A stretch of 64,000 bases of DNA from CAVZZG01 sp963779685 (GTDB taxonomy: Bacteria; Actinomycetota; Thermoleophilia; Gaiellales; F1-60-MAGs149): assembly GCA_963779685.1 (NCBI GenBank), contig CAVZZG010000003.1, positions 372,001 to 436,000 on the forward strand, written 5' to 3'. Shown here one piece after another: positions 22,132 to 34,652 of this stretch (its first letter is position 1; every line of letters starts with the position of its first letter). A program made the translations under genes and the position numbers. The notes beneath the pieces were generated by a model that was not told the origin of the DNA, searched no databases, and saw only the letters and a program-made list of their open reading frames with translations.

Positions 22132-24561
22132 GTGCGCCGCATCCTGTTCTGCATCGCGATCGGGCTCGTCTCCGGCGTCCCGGCACAGGCCGGGACCTAC
22201 CCGGTCGGCCTCTACCGGGCCGACCTCGATCGGTACCTGACGCCTGCCGCGCCGATCCGATCGCGCACGATCGACGTCGTCCGCGACTATGCCGCGCTGA
22301 CCGACGGCTGGACCGGTACGCGACTCCGGGCGACCGTCGGCGGCCGCCACGACGCCTCCTCCCACGCCTCCCTGGAGCTTGCCGCACCCGGTGCCGCCAC
22401 CTTCGTCTCCAGCACGGTGGAGGTCGCGCTGCGGGTGTGTTCGAACGATGCAGCGAGCGGCTGGTGGGGAGGCCTGACCGTCTCCGACGGGGTCAACGCG
22501 ACCCGGTTCGCGCTGCTCGACGTGCCGGGTGCGTCCCCGTGCCTGGAGGACGTCGCGGCGCGCGCCAGGGCGGCGGTGTCCGCGGCCCGGGTGCTGCGGA
22601 TCCAGCTCGGCGCGCGGCGGGCGGGAACCGCCCAGCGCAGCGGGACATGGCTCAACGTCCGCTCCGTGAAGACGACGGTCGCCGACGATGCGCCGCCCCG
22701 CGTGACCGCTGCAGCAGCGGCGGCCGGGAACGACCTGACGGTCTCGTGGTCCGTCGACGACCTCGAGTCCGGGCCGCGCGCCGTCGTGGTCGCCGTCACG
22801 GGCCCCGGCGGGTTCTCGGCCGGCACGCCCTCGTGGAGCGGCGATGTGAAAACGGCGCAGACCACGTGCCTGTCGGGACAGTGGACGACCGCCTGCGCGA
22901 CCCGGAAGACGGGCGCCACCCACATCGCCCTGCCGGGCATCACCGGCGACTACGACGTCCAGGTCTCGGCGCGCGATGGCGTCGGGAACGGTGCAACGGC
23001 CGTCACCCGGGTGCGCGTGACGTTCGCGCCGACCGTGACGAGCCTGCCGCAGGTGCGCGGCACCGCTCAGGTCGGCCAGGCGATCTCGATCGGGGGTGAC
23101 GCGTGGGCCAACGCGCCCGACGACGTGCAGTACGCGTTCTACCGGATCGAGGGCACCGCGCTGGTGCCCGTCGCCGGGCCGGCGGCCGACCCGACCTACA
23201 CCCTCGTCCCGGCCGACCACGGTCGCATGGTCGTCGGCCGCGCCATTGCCGCCAACGGCGCCGGGAGCGCGAGTGCCGACAGCGCACCGTTCGGCCCGGT
23301 CCGCGCCGCGGCACCGGCCGGTGGGATGCCGAGCCTGGCCGGGTTGCCGGCGACCGTGGACGGTGAGCTGTCCGTCATGCCGGGCGTGTGGGACAACGGC
23401 GGGGCTCCCGGGCAGCCCGCGGTGACCGGGGTGGCGTGGTACGCCTGCGACAACGCCGGTTGCGCGCTGCGAGGCTCTGGAGCGATCTTCTCGCCCGGCG
23501 CCGGTGATGTCGGCCGGCGTATCCATGCCGACGTGACGGTGGCCAACGACGGCGGCTCGGCCACCGCCGCGACACCCGACTCGGACCCGGTCACGGCTGC
23601 ACCGCCGCGCCTCGTGAAGCCACCGGCGATCGTCGGCGACGCCCGCGTCGCGGCGACCCTCGCCGCGGTCCCGGGGATCTGGAACGGCGCTGGCGCCCCG
23701 GTCGTGGTGACGACCGAGTGGCTCGCGTGCGACCGTGCCCTGGCAGCCTGCTCGCCGGCCGGAACCGGCCCCGAGCTACCGGTGGGCGAGAACCTGATGG
23801 GAGCCCGCCTCCGCATACGCGAGACGGCCGACAACGGCACCGACCGCACCGTCGCGCTGTCCGCGGCGACCCCGCCCGTGGCCGGCGCTGGGGTGTGCGC
23901 CGAACGCGGCCAGGGCATCGTCAGCGTCTGTCTCGGCGACGGCAGGCTGACGCTGCACGCCGCGCTTGCGCGGCTGCGAGTGCTCGCCGGTCGGTCCGTC
24001 CTCGTCAGCGGCCGGGTCGACGCGTTCGGCGGAATCGCCCTACCCGCGGAGGTCGTCGTTCGGCTCGCACCGGCCGAACCGTACGGCGCCTACGGGTCGG
24101 TGACACGGGTCGCACCCGGGTCGGACGGCTCGTTCCGGATGCTCCTGCAGCCGGCGATCTCCGGGCGGGTCGAGGTCTCGACGGCCGTCGCCGGCACGCC
24201 GGATGCGCTCGTGCTGTCGCTGCCCGGACTGCGCGTCCGGCCCCGGATCGCGGTCGCGTTCACCGTGCGGCCGGACCTCTACGGCCGGGTCCGCGACCTG
24301 CGCTTCACCGGCCGGGTCGTGCCGCGGGTCGCACTCGACCGGTTCCGTCTGCTCCTCAGCGGACGGCTGCCCGACGGCACGGTGGTGGGACTGGTCTGCC
24401 GGGTGATGGAGCAGCCGGTCGTCCATCGCGGGCGCTTCGCCGGCGGCTGCCGCAGCCGCGGCCTGCCCCGGCGCGCGCGGTTCCGCGTCACGTTCCTGGC
24501 CGGGCCTGGCTCGCCGCTCGACTCCGCATCGAGCGCCTGGCGGTTGGCGCGCGTCCGCTAA
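22132..24561 (+). CDS. Secreted Ig-like repeat surface protein
   Basis: An 809-residue exported protein. The signal peptide RRILFCIAIGLVSGVPAQAG is followed by a beta-rich N-terminal region (about 25-290) and at least three Ig-like repeats of 85-95 residues starting near 302, 396 and 493. Each repeat has a PxxxGxxxVG opening, a central W-Y/W pair and a closing GSASA-type strand. The last 200 residues are a further beta-rich domain with basic residues. No lipobox, sortase signal or catalytic motif. GTG 22132 is chosen because GGAGG lies seven bases upstream; the ATG six codons earlier lacks such a site. Probably a cell-surface or extracellular protein of unknown role. Confidence 0.75.
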   Translation: MRRILFCIAIGLVSGVPAQAGTYPVGLYRADLDRYLTPAAPIRSRTIDVVRDYAALTDGWTGTRLRATVGGRHDASSHASLELAAPGAATFVSSTVEVALRVCSNDAASGWWGGLTVSDGVNATRFALLDVPGASPCLEDVAARARAAVSAARVLRIQLGARRAGTAQRSGTWLNVRSVKTTVADDAPPRVTAAAAAAGNDLTVSWSVDDLESGPRAVVVAVTGPGGFSAGTPSWSGDVKTAQTTCLSGQWTTACATRKTGATHIALPGITGDYDVQVSARDGVGNGATAVTRVRVTFAPTVTSLPQVRGTAQVGQAISIGGDAWANAPDDVQYAFYRIEGTALVPVAGPAADPTYTLVPADHGRMVVGRAIAANGAGSASADSAPFGPVRAAAPAGGMPSLAGLPATVDGELSVMPGVWDNGGAPGQPAVTGVAWYACDNAGCALRGSGAIFSPGAGDVGRRIHADVTVANDGGSATAATPDSDPVTAAPPRLVKPPAIVGDARVAATLAAVPGIWNGAGAPVVVTTEWLACDRALAACSPAGTGPELPVGENLMGARLRIRETADNGTDRTVALSAATPPVAGAGVCAERGQGIVSVCLGDGRLTLHAALARLRVLAGRSVLVSGRVDAFGGIALPAEVVVRLAPAEPYGAYGSVTRVAPGSDGSFRMLLQPAISGRVEVSTAVAGTPDALVLSLPGLRVRPRIAVAFTVRPDLYGRVRDLRFTGRVVPRVALDRFRLLLSGRLPDGTVVGLVCRVMEQPVVHRGRFAGGCRSRGLPRRARFRVTFLAGPGSPLDSASSAWRLARVR

Positions 24562-25007
24562 CGCCGTGCGGCGCAGGACGTGGTGCCGTGGGCGAGGAGC
24601 GAGCCCGCCCCGTCCACGATCCGGCCCTCGGCCGTCAGCACCGTCCGGCCCGCGTGGAGGACCCTGGCCTCGCAGCTGACCGGGCCGGTCGCGACCGTGA
24701 TCGGGCGGACGAAGTTGACCTTCAGCTCGAGCGTGCCGAACGGCACCAGCTCGTCGAGCGTCGTGTACGCCGCGATCCCCATCGCCGCATCGAGGATGGC
24801 GGCCGTGACCCCGCCGGCCAGGACCCCGCCCATGCCCACATGGCGTGCCTGGGGCGTGTAGGCGAACACCACTCGGCCCTCCTCGGCCGCGACCAGCCGC
24901 AGCCCGAGGTCGACCGCAACCGGTAGCTCGGCCGGCCCCGCGATCAGCGAGCGGACGTAGGCGAGCCCGGCGGTCACGCCTGCACCGGCAGCGGTGTCGG
25001 GGCGCAT
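24558..25007 (-). CDS. PaaI-like hotdog-fold thioesterase
   Basis: A 149-residue hotdog-fold protein. GMGGVLAGGVTAAILDAAMG contains the helix and active-site region of the PaaI/YigI thioesterase family (usually HGG; here the histidine of the motif is in RHVGMGG), followed by TLELKVNFVRPI and the beta strands ending in LLAHGTTSC. It should hydrolyse an acyl-CoA or related thioester. A TATCGT hexamer eight bases before the ATG suggests a leaderless promoter. Its stop overlaps that of the convergent Ig-repeat gene. Confidence 0.76.
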   Translation of the reverse strand: MRPDTAAGAGVTAGLAYVRSLIAGPAELPVAVDLGLRLVAAEEGRVVFAYTPQARHVGMGGVLAGGVTAAILDAAMGIAAYTTLDELVPFGTLELKVNFVRPITVATGPVSCEARVLHAGRTVLTAEGRIVDGAGSLLAHGTTSCAARR

Positions 25008-25015
25008 CGGGTGGA

Positions 25016-25021
25016 ACGATA
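25016..25021 (-). promoter_or_regulatory. -10 hexamer TATCGT
   Basis: The hexamer ends eight bases before the thioesterase ATG at 25007 and matches the leaderless pattern of this region. Confidence 0.35.
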
Positions 25022-25057
25022 GGTGTACACCCGACCCACCCGCTACTCTTCCTCCCG

Positions 25058-25106
25058 GCCTCGGTGAGGCTGCAGGTCCCTTTAATGCCGTGCCCGGAGA
25101 GGCCGG
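25058..25106 (+). promoter_or_regulatory. PyrR-binding type leader of the pyr operon
   Basis: GCCCGGAGAGGCC (25092-25104) matches the Bacillus-type PyrR-binding core GTCCAGAGAGGCT at ten of 13 positions and can fold as CCGG-AGAGG-CCGG. A second, weaker GTGAGGCT element sits in the hairpin GCCTC-GGT-GAGGC (25058-25070). The stronger site ends just before the ribosome-binding site AAAGGAG (25107-25113), so PyrR with UMP could block translation, as described in mycobacteria. A TACTCT -10 candidate lies at about 25044. Confidence 0.55.
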
Positions 25107-25118
25107 AAAGGAGCCCGG

Positions 25119-25670
25119 ATGGTTGCTGCGACCGGCAAGGTCGTGCTGGACGAGGATGCGCTGCGGCGCACGCTGGTGCGCATCGCGCACGAGATCGTCG
25201 AGAAGCACGCCGAGCTCGATGCGGTCTGCCTGGTGGGGATCTTCACCCGGGGCGTCGCGATCGCGCAGCGCCTGCGGCGGGAGATCGCCGAGGCGAGCGG
25301 GGTGGAGCTGGACGTCGGCGCGCTCGACATCAGCTTCTACCGTGACGACGTCGGCGCCCGGGCGGGCGAGCTTCGCCAGCCCGTGGTCCACGCCACGCGA
25401 CTCGACTTCCCGATCGACGGTCGCACGATCATCCTGGTCGACGACGTGCTGTTCACCGGCCGCACCATCCGGGCCGCGATCGACGCCGTCTTCGACATCG
25501 GCCGGCCCGCGCGCATCCAGCTGGCGGTGCTCGCCGACCGGGGGCATCGCGAGCTTCCGATCCGGGCCGACTACGTCGGCAAGAACCTGCCCACCAGCGC
25601 CTCCGAGCGCGTCTTCGTGCGGCTCGTCGAGATCGACGAGGTGGACGGCGTGATGATCGTGGGAGCGTGA
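25119..25670 (+). CDS. pyrR: Bifunctional pyr operon regulator / uracil phosphoribosyltransferase
   Basis: A 183-residue type I phosphoribosyltransferase fold protein. The PRPP loop is IILVDDVLFTGRTIRA, preceded by VGIFTRGVAIAQRL and the PyrR-specific ISFYRDD. It binds pyr leader RNA when UMP is high and has weak uracil phosphoribosyltransferase activity. A strong AAAGGAG site five bases before the ATG fixes the start. It heads the operon, with pyrB starting one base after its stop. A PyrR-binding core lies just upstream, consistent with autoregulation. Confidence 0.93.
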   Translation: MVAATGKVVLDEDALRRTLVRIAHEIVEKHAELDAVCLVGIFTRGVAIAQRLRREIAEASGVELDVGALDISFYRDDVGARAGELRQPVVHATRLDFPIDGRTIILVDDVLFTGRTIRAAIDAVFDIGRPARIQLAVLADRGHRELPIRADYVGKNLPTSASERVFVRLVEIDEVDGVMIVGA

Positions 25671-25671
25671 C

Positions 25672-26643
25672 ATGAACGACGAACTGCGAACCCGCCGGCA
25701 CCTGATCGGCATGCGCGATCTCGATCGCGAGGGGATCGAGCGCATTCTCGAGACGGCTCGCTCGTTCGAGTCGGTGCAGGACCGCGAGGTCAAGAAGGTG
25801 CCGGCGCTCCGCGGCAGGACCGTGCTGAACGTCTTCTTCGAGTCGTCGACCCGCACGAGCTCCTCGTTCGAGCTCGCGGCCAAGCGACTCTCCGCCGACA
25901 CGATGTCGCTCAAGGCGAGTGGCTCGAGCGTCGACAAGGGCGAGTCGCTCAAGGACACCATCCAGACCCTCTCCGCGTACGGGCCGGACGTGGTGGTGAT
26001 CCGCCACCAGCACATCGGCGCCGCCCTGCTCACCACCCGTTACACCAGCGCCCACGTCGTCAATGCCGGCGACGGCAAGCACCAGCACCCGACGCAGTGC
26101 CTGCTCGACCTCTACACGATCCGCGAGGCCCTGGGCCGGACCGACGGTGTGCAGGTGGCGATCGTCGGCGACGTGCTGCACTCGCGCGTCGCGCGGTCGA
26201 ACATCCAGGGGCTGCAGATGATGGGCGCGGACGTGCTGCTCGTCGCACCGCCCACCCTGCTACCCCGCGACATCGAGGCCCAGGGCGTCCGGACGTCCCA
26301 CGACATCGCCGACATCGCCGACGCCGACGTCGTCTACGTGCTGCGGATGCAGCACGAGCGGATGCTCGAGGGCTCGAACTTCGTTCCCTCGCTGCGCGAG
26401 TACACCGCCCGCTGGGGCGTCACCGCCGACCGCGTCCGCCCGTCGCAGATCATCATGCACCCTGGCCCCATGAACCGCGGCGTCGAGATCGCACCGGAGG
26501 TCGCCGACGCCGCCCAGTCATTGATCCTGCGGCAGGTGCAGGCGGGTCTCGTGACCCGGATGGCCGTGCTCTTCGACCTGCTGACACGCCCGTTCGGCGA
26601 CCCCGGCCCCGTGGCCGTGCCGGCGGCCGAGGCGGTCGCCTGA
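25672..26643 (+). CDS. pyrB: Aspartate carbamoyltransferase catalytic chain
   Basis: A 323-residue transcarbamylase catalysing carbamoyl phosphate plus aspartate to carbamoyl aspartate. The carbamoyl phosphate loop is FFESSTRTSSSFE, the second domain has DGKHQHPTQCLLD and the aspartate loop region is VLRMQHERM. MHPGPMNRGVEI marks the domain interface. No regulatory PyrI subunit gene is present, as usual in actinobacteria. The next gene starts within its stop codon (TGATG). Confidence 0.96.
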   Translation: MNDELRTRRHLIGMRDLDREGIERILETARSFESVQDREVKKVPALRGRTVLNVFFESSTRTSSSFELAAKRLSADTMSLKASGSSVDKGESLKDTIQTLSAYGPDVVVIRHQHIGAALLTTRYTSAHVVNAGDGKHQHPTQCLLDLYTIREALGRTDGVQVAIVGDVLHSRVARSNIQGLQMMGADVLLVAPPTLLPRDIEAQGVRTSHDIADIADADVVYVLRMQHERMLEGSNFVPSLREYTARWGVTADRVRPSQIIMHPGPMNRGVEIAPEVADAAQSLILRQVQAGLVTRMAVLFDLLTRPFGDPGPVAVPAAEAVA

Positions 26644-27965
26644 TGCCCCGGCTCGCCCAGCGGGAAGGCGCACCCGCCGACCTCCTCATCCGGGGCGCGC
26701 GCCTCTTCGACCCCGATGCCGGGGTCGACACGGTCGCCGACGTCGCGCTCCGGAACGGCCACATCGCCGCGATCGGCGAGGACCTCGACGCGGGCGACGG
26801 CGAGGTCGTGGATGGAGCCGGCCTGACCGCCTTCCCCGCGTTCGTCGACCCCCACGTGCACCTGCGCACACCGGGTCAGGAGTACAAGGAGGATCTCGAC
26901 TCCGGGACGCGGGCCGCCGCCGCCGGCGGCTACTGCGCGATCCTCGGCATGCCCAACACCGATCCGCCGGTCGACTCGACCCCGCTCCTGGAGTCGCTGT
27001 TCGAGCACGCCGCAGCCGAGGCGGTCGTCCGGGTCGGGTTCCTGGCGGCCATCTCCGTCGGACTCGAGGGCGGCCGGCTGACCGAGATGTACGACCTCGC
27101 CCGGCAGGGAGCCGCGGGCTTCACCGACGACGGACGCCCCGTCGAGCGGGCCGGGCTGCTGCGCCGGGCATTCCAGTACGCGGCGCCGCTCGGGCTGCCG
27201 ATCGCGTTGCACGAGGAGGACCTGTCGCTCTCGCGGGGCGGCCACATGCACGAGGGGGCGGTCTCGGCCGAGCTCGGCATCGGCGGCTATCCGGCCATCG
27301 CCGAGAGCGCGATGGTCGCCCGCGACCTGCGCATCGCACGCTACGAGAACGCCCGGGTGCACCTGCAGCACCTGTCGACCAGGGGTTCGTGGGAAGAGGT
27401 CGCCGCGGCCCGCGCTGCCGGCGTCCGGGTCACCGCCGAGGCGACACCCCACCATCTGCTGCTGACCGACGAGGCGGTGCGCTCGCTCGATGCCGACTTC
27501 AAGATGAACCCTCCGCTCGCCTCCGAGGAACACCGTCAGGCGGTCGTCGATGCGCTGCGCAGTGGTGTCGCCGACATCATCGCCACCGACCACGCGCCGC
27601 ACGCGCCGTCCGAGAAGGAGCAGCCATTCGAGGCCGCACCGAACGGCGTCACGGGCCTCGAGACCGCGTTCGCCGCCATCCACACCGGCCTGGTGCTGCC
27701 CGGCATCGTGCCGCTAGCGGTCGTCATCCGGGCGATGACGACCGCGCCGGCGCGCGCGTTCGGCCTGCCGGAACCGCGGCTGGCGGTCGGCGCCGAGGCG
27801 AACATCGCCCTGTTCGATCTCGGCGAGGAGTGGGAGGTGGGGGCCGGCGGGTACGTGTCCCGCAGCGCCAACTCGTGCTTCAAGGGCGGGCGTCTGCGCG
27901 GCCGCTGCCGCCTGACGATCGCCGGCGGCATCCTCGTCCACCGGCTGACGGGGGTGGCGACGTGA
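26643..27965 (+). CDS. pyrC: Dihydroorotase, class I
   Basis: A 440-residue zinc amidohydrolase closing carbamoyl aspartate to dihydroorotate. Metal and active-site motifs are FVDPHVHLRTPGQEYKED (HxH), the carboxylation-site equivalent region GFTDDGRP, the metal histidines in ALHEED and HLQHLS, and DHAPHAPSEKE with the catalytic Asp. The C-terminus keeps the substrate loop NGVTGLE. Start by overlap with the pyrB stop; end overlaps carA by GTGA. Confidence 0.95.
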   Translation: MPRLAQREGAPADLLIRGARLFDPDAGVDTVADVALRNGHIAAIGEDLDAGDGEVVDGAGLTAFPAFVDPHVHLRTPGQEYKEDLDSGTRAAAAGGYCAILGMPNTDPPVDSTPLLESLFEHAAAEAVVRVGFLAAISVGLEGGRLTEMYDLARQGAAGFTDDGRPVERAGLLRRAFQYAAPLGLPIALHEEDLSLSRGGHMHEGAVSAELGIGGYPAIAESAMVARDLRIARYENARVHLQHLSTRGSWEEVAAARAAGVRVTAEATPHHLLLTDEAVRSLDADFKMNPPLASEEHRQAVVDALRSGVADIIATDHAPHAPSEKEQPFEAAPNGVTGLETAFAAIHTGLVLPGIVPLAVVIRAMTTAPARAFGLPEPRLAVGAEANIALFDLGEEWEVGAGGYVSRSANSCFKGGRLRGRCRLTIAGGILVHRLTGVAT

Positions 27966-29061
27966 CGGACGCCTCCTATCTCCTGCTCGAGGACGGGCGG
28001 CGGTTCGACGGTGAGCGCGCCGGGGCGCCCGGGTCGGCGCTCGGCGAGGTCGTGTTCACGACCTCCATGACCGGCTACCAGGAGAGCCTCACCGACCCGT
28101 CGTTCGCGGGCCAGATCCTGACCTTCACGGCGCCGATGATCGGCAACTACGGCGTCGAGGAAGACGTCGGCGAGTCCGACACGGTGCAGGTGCGGGCGAT
28201 GATCTGCCGCGAGGCACGCAACGCCGCTCCGGTCGGCCGGAGCGGTCTGATCGACTGGCTCGACGGGCACGGCGTGCCGGTGCTCGCCGGCATCGATACC
28301 CGCGCCCTCGTGCGCCATCTCCGCGACCGGGGGGCGATGCGCGGCGCGGTCGTCACCGACGGGACGCCGGTGGCGGCGGCGGCCGCCGAGATCGCCGCCA
28401 TCCCGCCGATGGCCGGCCAGGATCTGGCGGGCGCGGTCTCGCGACCCGCCCGCCACCTCGCACCCGCCACGCCGGGCCGGGCGCGGATCACGATCATCGA
28501 CTACGGGATCAAGGACTCGATCGGACGGCTCGTGGCCGAGGCCGGCGGCGACGTCACGGTGCTGCCGCACGACGCGACCGCCGCCGACGTCGATGCCACG
28601 GATCCCGACGGCGTGCTGCTCGCGAACGGCCCCGGCGACCCGGCCGCGATGGATGCGCACGTCGACCGCATCCGCGAGCTGCTGGAGCGCGACACCCCGC
28701 TGTTCGGCATCTGCCTCGGCCACCAGCTGCTGGCCCGCGCACTCGGGCTCGAGACGTTCAAGCTCCGGTTCGGCCATCGCGGGGCCAACCACCCCGTGCT
28801 CGAGCGCGAGACGGGGCGGGTGCTCGTCACCAGCCAGAACCACGGGTTCGCCGTGCGCCCGCCCGAGCACGACGGCGAGCTCGTCGTCACGCACGAGTCG
28901 CTCTACGACCACACGGTCGAGGGCCTGCGGGTGGCGCACCGGCCGGTCTGGTCGATGCAGTTCCATCCGGAGGCCTCGCCGGGGCCGCACGACGCGCGTG
29001 GCGAGCTCGTGACCTTCGTCGAGATCGCCGCGGCCCACGCCCGCCGCCGGGAGAGCGTCTG

Positions 29062-29062
<1 letters not shown>
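27962..29062 (+). CDS. carA: Carbamoyl-phosphate synthase small chain
   Basis: A 366-residue glutamine amidotransferase subunit that supplies ammonia to CarB. The N-terminal domain contains VVFTTSMTGYQESLTDPS; the class I amidotransferase domain has the nucleophile in FGICLGHQLLARAL and the His-Glu pair in MQFHPEASPGP. GTG overlaps the pyrC stop, and the next start overlaps this stop in TGATG, so pyrC-carA-carB are translationally linked. Confidence 0.96.
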
Positions 29063-32276
<3,214 letters not shown>

Positions 32277-32280
<4 letters not shown>

Positions 32281-32969
32281 CGGGCATGACCGAGGTCGGG
32301 GTGGCGGCGGTCGAGGCGGTCGGCGCCTACGCCGTGATCCGGCTCGACGACGACCTCGATTGCGGCCGGCCCGGACAGTTCGCGATGGTCCACGACCCTC
32401 GCTCACAGGCCTACCTGCCTCGTCCGGTCGGGCTGTTCCGGCGCCACGGCGCTCCCGCGATGCTGGTCGACCCGGCCCTGCAGGTCGGTGAGCTCGCCCA
32501 CGCCCAGCGGCTCCGGATCCTGTCGCCGCTCGGGCACGGCTTCGAGCTGGGCGGGGCGGTGCCCGAGACCACGCTCCTGGTGGCGGGCGGGATCGGGATC
32601 ACCGTGTTCGGCGGCATCGCCGCCGCGCTGGGCGGCCGCCCTCGGCTGGTCGCCGGGTTCCGGCTGGCAAGCCAGGCCGCGGCGGTGGAGATCGTCGACG
32701 CCGAGGCGACGGTGAAGGTGGCACCCGGGCTGGTCACGGACGGCCTCGACCTGAGCGGCGTGGAGCGCGTGCTCGCGTCCGGGCCGCGCGCCATGGTGCA
32801 GGCGGTGGCGGCGCTGGCCGCCGGAGCGGGCGTCCCGTGCCAGGTGGCGCTCGAGGCGCCGATGGCGTGCGGCTTCGGTGCCTGCTACGGCTGCGTGGTG
32901 GAACTCGACGGCTCGCTCCAGCGCCTCTGCATCGAGGGGCCGGTCGTCGCGGCCGGGCGGATCGGATGA
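32277..32969 (+). CDS. pyrK: Dihydroorotate dehydrogenase electron-transfer subunit
   Basis: A 230-residue FAD and [2Fe-2S] protein that passes electrons from PyrD to NAD+. The NAD-binding part carries LLVAGGIGITVFGGIA, and the cluster cysteines follow the PyrK pattern in MACGFGACYGCVVE with the fourth in QRLCIEGP. GTG overlaps the carB stop; a second start (ATG 32286) is three codons in. Its presence shows that the partner is a class 1B, NAD-dependent dehydrogenase. Confidence 0.9.
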
Positions 32970-33823
32970 CGGCCGACCTCTGCGGCATCCCCCTGGCCCA
33001 CGCGGTCATCAACGCGTCCGGAACGCTCGACGCGATCGCCGCGCACCACGTGCTGGGCGACGCCACGCTCGGCGCCGCCGCCCACGTGACCAAGACGATC
33101 CTGCCGGCGGCCCGCCCGGGTAACCCCCCGGCGCGGATCGCCGAGGCGCCCGCCGGCATGCTCAACTCGATCGGCCTGCCGGGCCCGGGCATCGACGCGT
33201 TCTGCGCGGCCGTCCTGCCACGCACCGCCGAGCTCTGCGGTGCGACGCCGATCTTCGTGTCGATCGGCGGCTTCGCGCCGGACGAGTACGTCGCCCTGGC
33301 CCGGCGCCTCGAGGAGCAACCGGCCGTGCGCGCGATCGAGCTGAACCTCAGCTGTCCGAACGTCCACTCGGGCTGCATCGCGATCGGCACCGATGCGGCC
33401 GAGACCGAGGCCGTCACCCTGGCCGTGAAGGCCGTAACGTCCCGGCCGCTCCTGGTCAAGCTGTCGCCCAGCGTCTCGGACATCGCCCCGCTTGCCGTCG
33501 CAGCGGTCGCGGGCGGCGCGGACGGGCTGGTGCTGACGAACACGGCCCGTGCGATCGCGATCGACCGCTGGACCGGCGAGCCGCTCTTCGGCGGCGGCGG
33601 CGGCGGACTGTCCGGTCCTTCGCTGCGTCCGATCGCGCTCGGCGCCGTCTACGCCGCCCGGCAGGTCGTGGACGTGCCGATCGTGGGGCTCGGCGGGATC
33701 GCGACACCGCAGGATGGCCGTGACTTCATGATGGCGGGGGCCACCGTCGTGGCGGTGGGGACCGCGAGCTTCCGGGACCCCGGCACGATCCGGCGGGTGG
33801 TGGAGGGACTCGATGCAGCCTGA
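32966..33823 (+). CDS. pyrD: Dihydroorotate dehydrogenase, class 1B catalytic subunit
   Basis: A 285-residue FMN barrel enzyme oxidising dihydroorotate to orotate. Catalytic Cys lies in ELNLSCPNVHSG; FMN-binding elements are NTARAIAIDRW, GGGGGLSGPSLRPIAL and IVGLGGIATPQD. The N-terminus NASGTLD and KTILPAARPGNPP are typical of PyrDB. ATGA overlap with pyrK. The following steps, PyrE and PyrF, are not encoded in this window. Confidence 0.93.
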   Translation: MTADLCGIPLAHAVINASGTLDAIAAHHVLGDATLGAAAHVTKTILPAARPGNPPARIAEAPAGMLNSIGLPGPGIDAFCAAVLPRTAELCGATPIFVSIGGFAPDEYVALARRLEEQPAVRAIELNLSCPNVHSGCIAIGTDAAETEAVTLAVKAVTSRPLLVKLSPSVSDIAPLAVAAVAGGADGLVLTNTARAIAIDRWTGEPLFGGGGGGLSGPSLRPIALGAVYAARQVVDVPIVGLGGIATPQDGRDFMMAGATVVAVGTASFRDPGTIRRVVEGLDAA

Positions 33824-34172
33824 CCGGGTACCGTGGCCGGCGGCGCTGAAGGCCGGCCTGGTCGCGTCCATGACGCCCCTGGCCGTACTGCTCGCGGCAA
33901 GCGTTCTGCTGCGCGCGCCCGGCGTGGTCTTCCCGCTGACGATCGCAGCGGTTGGCGCGGGCTTCGTGCTAGCGCGGCGTTTGGTGGCCCGCGAGGGGTT
34001 CGTGATCCGGATGTGGATCCTGGTGGTAGGGTTCATCGCGACCGTGATGCCCGCCTACGGCGGTGGCGCCTTCGGGATCACGGCCGGCTGGCTGCTCGTC
34101 TCGACCGCCCTCGTGCGACTCGCTTCGTCGCGCACGACGATCGACCCCGATCCGTCTGTTTCGGAGTTGTGA
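33813..34172 (+). CDS. Small polytopic membrane protein
   Basis: A 119-residue protein with about four hydrophobic helices (near 12-31, 36-52, 64-80 and 84-102) and a short charged tail. It begins inside the last codons of pyrD, so it is expressed with the pyr operon. In many actinobacteria pyrF stands at this place; this protein shows no resemblance to PyrF. A transport role for pyrimidine precursors would be speculation. A weak hairpin without T tract follows its stop. Confidence 0.6.
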   Translation: MQPDRVPWPAALKAGLVASMTPLAVLLAASVLLRAPGVVFPLTIAAVGAGFVLARRLVAREGFVIRMWILVVGFIATVMPAYGGGAFGITAGWLLVSTALVRLASSRTTIDPDPSVSEL

Positions 34173-34269
34173 GGAGGGTTCGCACCCCTCGATCGCAGTG
34201 CCCGTGTCCGCCGCCCTACCGATATTGTCCGGGAAGCGAGTTTCCGTGGAGAAAACAGGCCAATTCGCC

Positions 34270-34299
34270 TTGCGGACGCCTTCACCGCATGGTCATAAT
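34270..34299 (+). promoter_or_regulatory. Promoter of mihF
   Basis: TTGCGG (34270-34275) and CATAAT (34294-34299) are separated by 18 bases, a sigma70-type arrangement. Transcription would start about three bases before the ATG at 34309, so mihF is probably nearly leaderless. No ribosome-binding site is present. Confidence 0.55.
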
Positions 34300-34308
34300 C
34301 CGCCTCCC

Positions 34309-34641
34309 ATGTCGACCGCATCGAAGCTCGCCTCCCAGACCCCGGCCCGCTCCCTCGACCAGCGCATGGACGCCTTACAGCGCGCGAACGAGATCCGGAT
34401 CAGGCGGGCGCAGCTGAAGCGCGACCTCAAGGCCGGCGTGGTGGTCATCGATCGCGTGCTGACGGAGCCGCCGGAATGGCTGCTCACGGCGAAGGTGTTC
34501 GATCTGCTGCTGGCGGTGCCGAAGTGCGGCCGTGTCCGTGCCACCCGCTGGCTCACCACCTGCCGCATCTCGACATCGAAGACCGTCGGCGGCCTGTCCG
34601 AGCGTCAGCGCACCGAGCTCGTCGGACTCCTCGGCCGTTAG
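34309..34641 (+). CDS. mihF: Actinobacterial integration host factor
   Basis: A 110-residue nucleoid-associated protein. RANEIRIRRAQLKRDLKAG, VLTEPPEWLLTAKVFDLLL and PKCGRVRATRWL with RISTSKTVGGLSERQR are the diagnostic features of actinobacterial IHF, whose helix-two turn-helix region binds DNA. It lies directly before gmk as in other actinobacteria and is the strongest phylum marker of this window. Its stop codon is 11 bases before the proposed gmk start. Confidence 0.94.
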   Translation: MSTASKLASQTPARSLDQRMDALQRANEIRIRRAQLKRDLKAGVVVIDRVLTEPPEWLLTAKVFDLLLAVPKCGRVRATRWLTTCRISTSKTVGGLSERQRTELVGLLGR

Positions 34642-34652
34642 GCACCTCCTCC

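Noticed and set aside
19945..23526. A 1193-codon minus-strand open frame opposite the GMC and Ig-repeat genes
   Set aside because: Antisense shadow with no recognisable domains; it crosses three real gene boundaries.
34170..34192. GAGGAGGGT-TCGC-ACCCCTC hairpin after the pyr operon
   Set aside because: The stem is interrupted and no T tract follows, so a terminator call is not supported.
34476..34652. Extension of guanylate kinase to the in-frame ATG at 34476
   Set aside because: The extra 59 residues are read out of frame from within mihF and do not resemble any guanylate kinase N-terminus.
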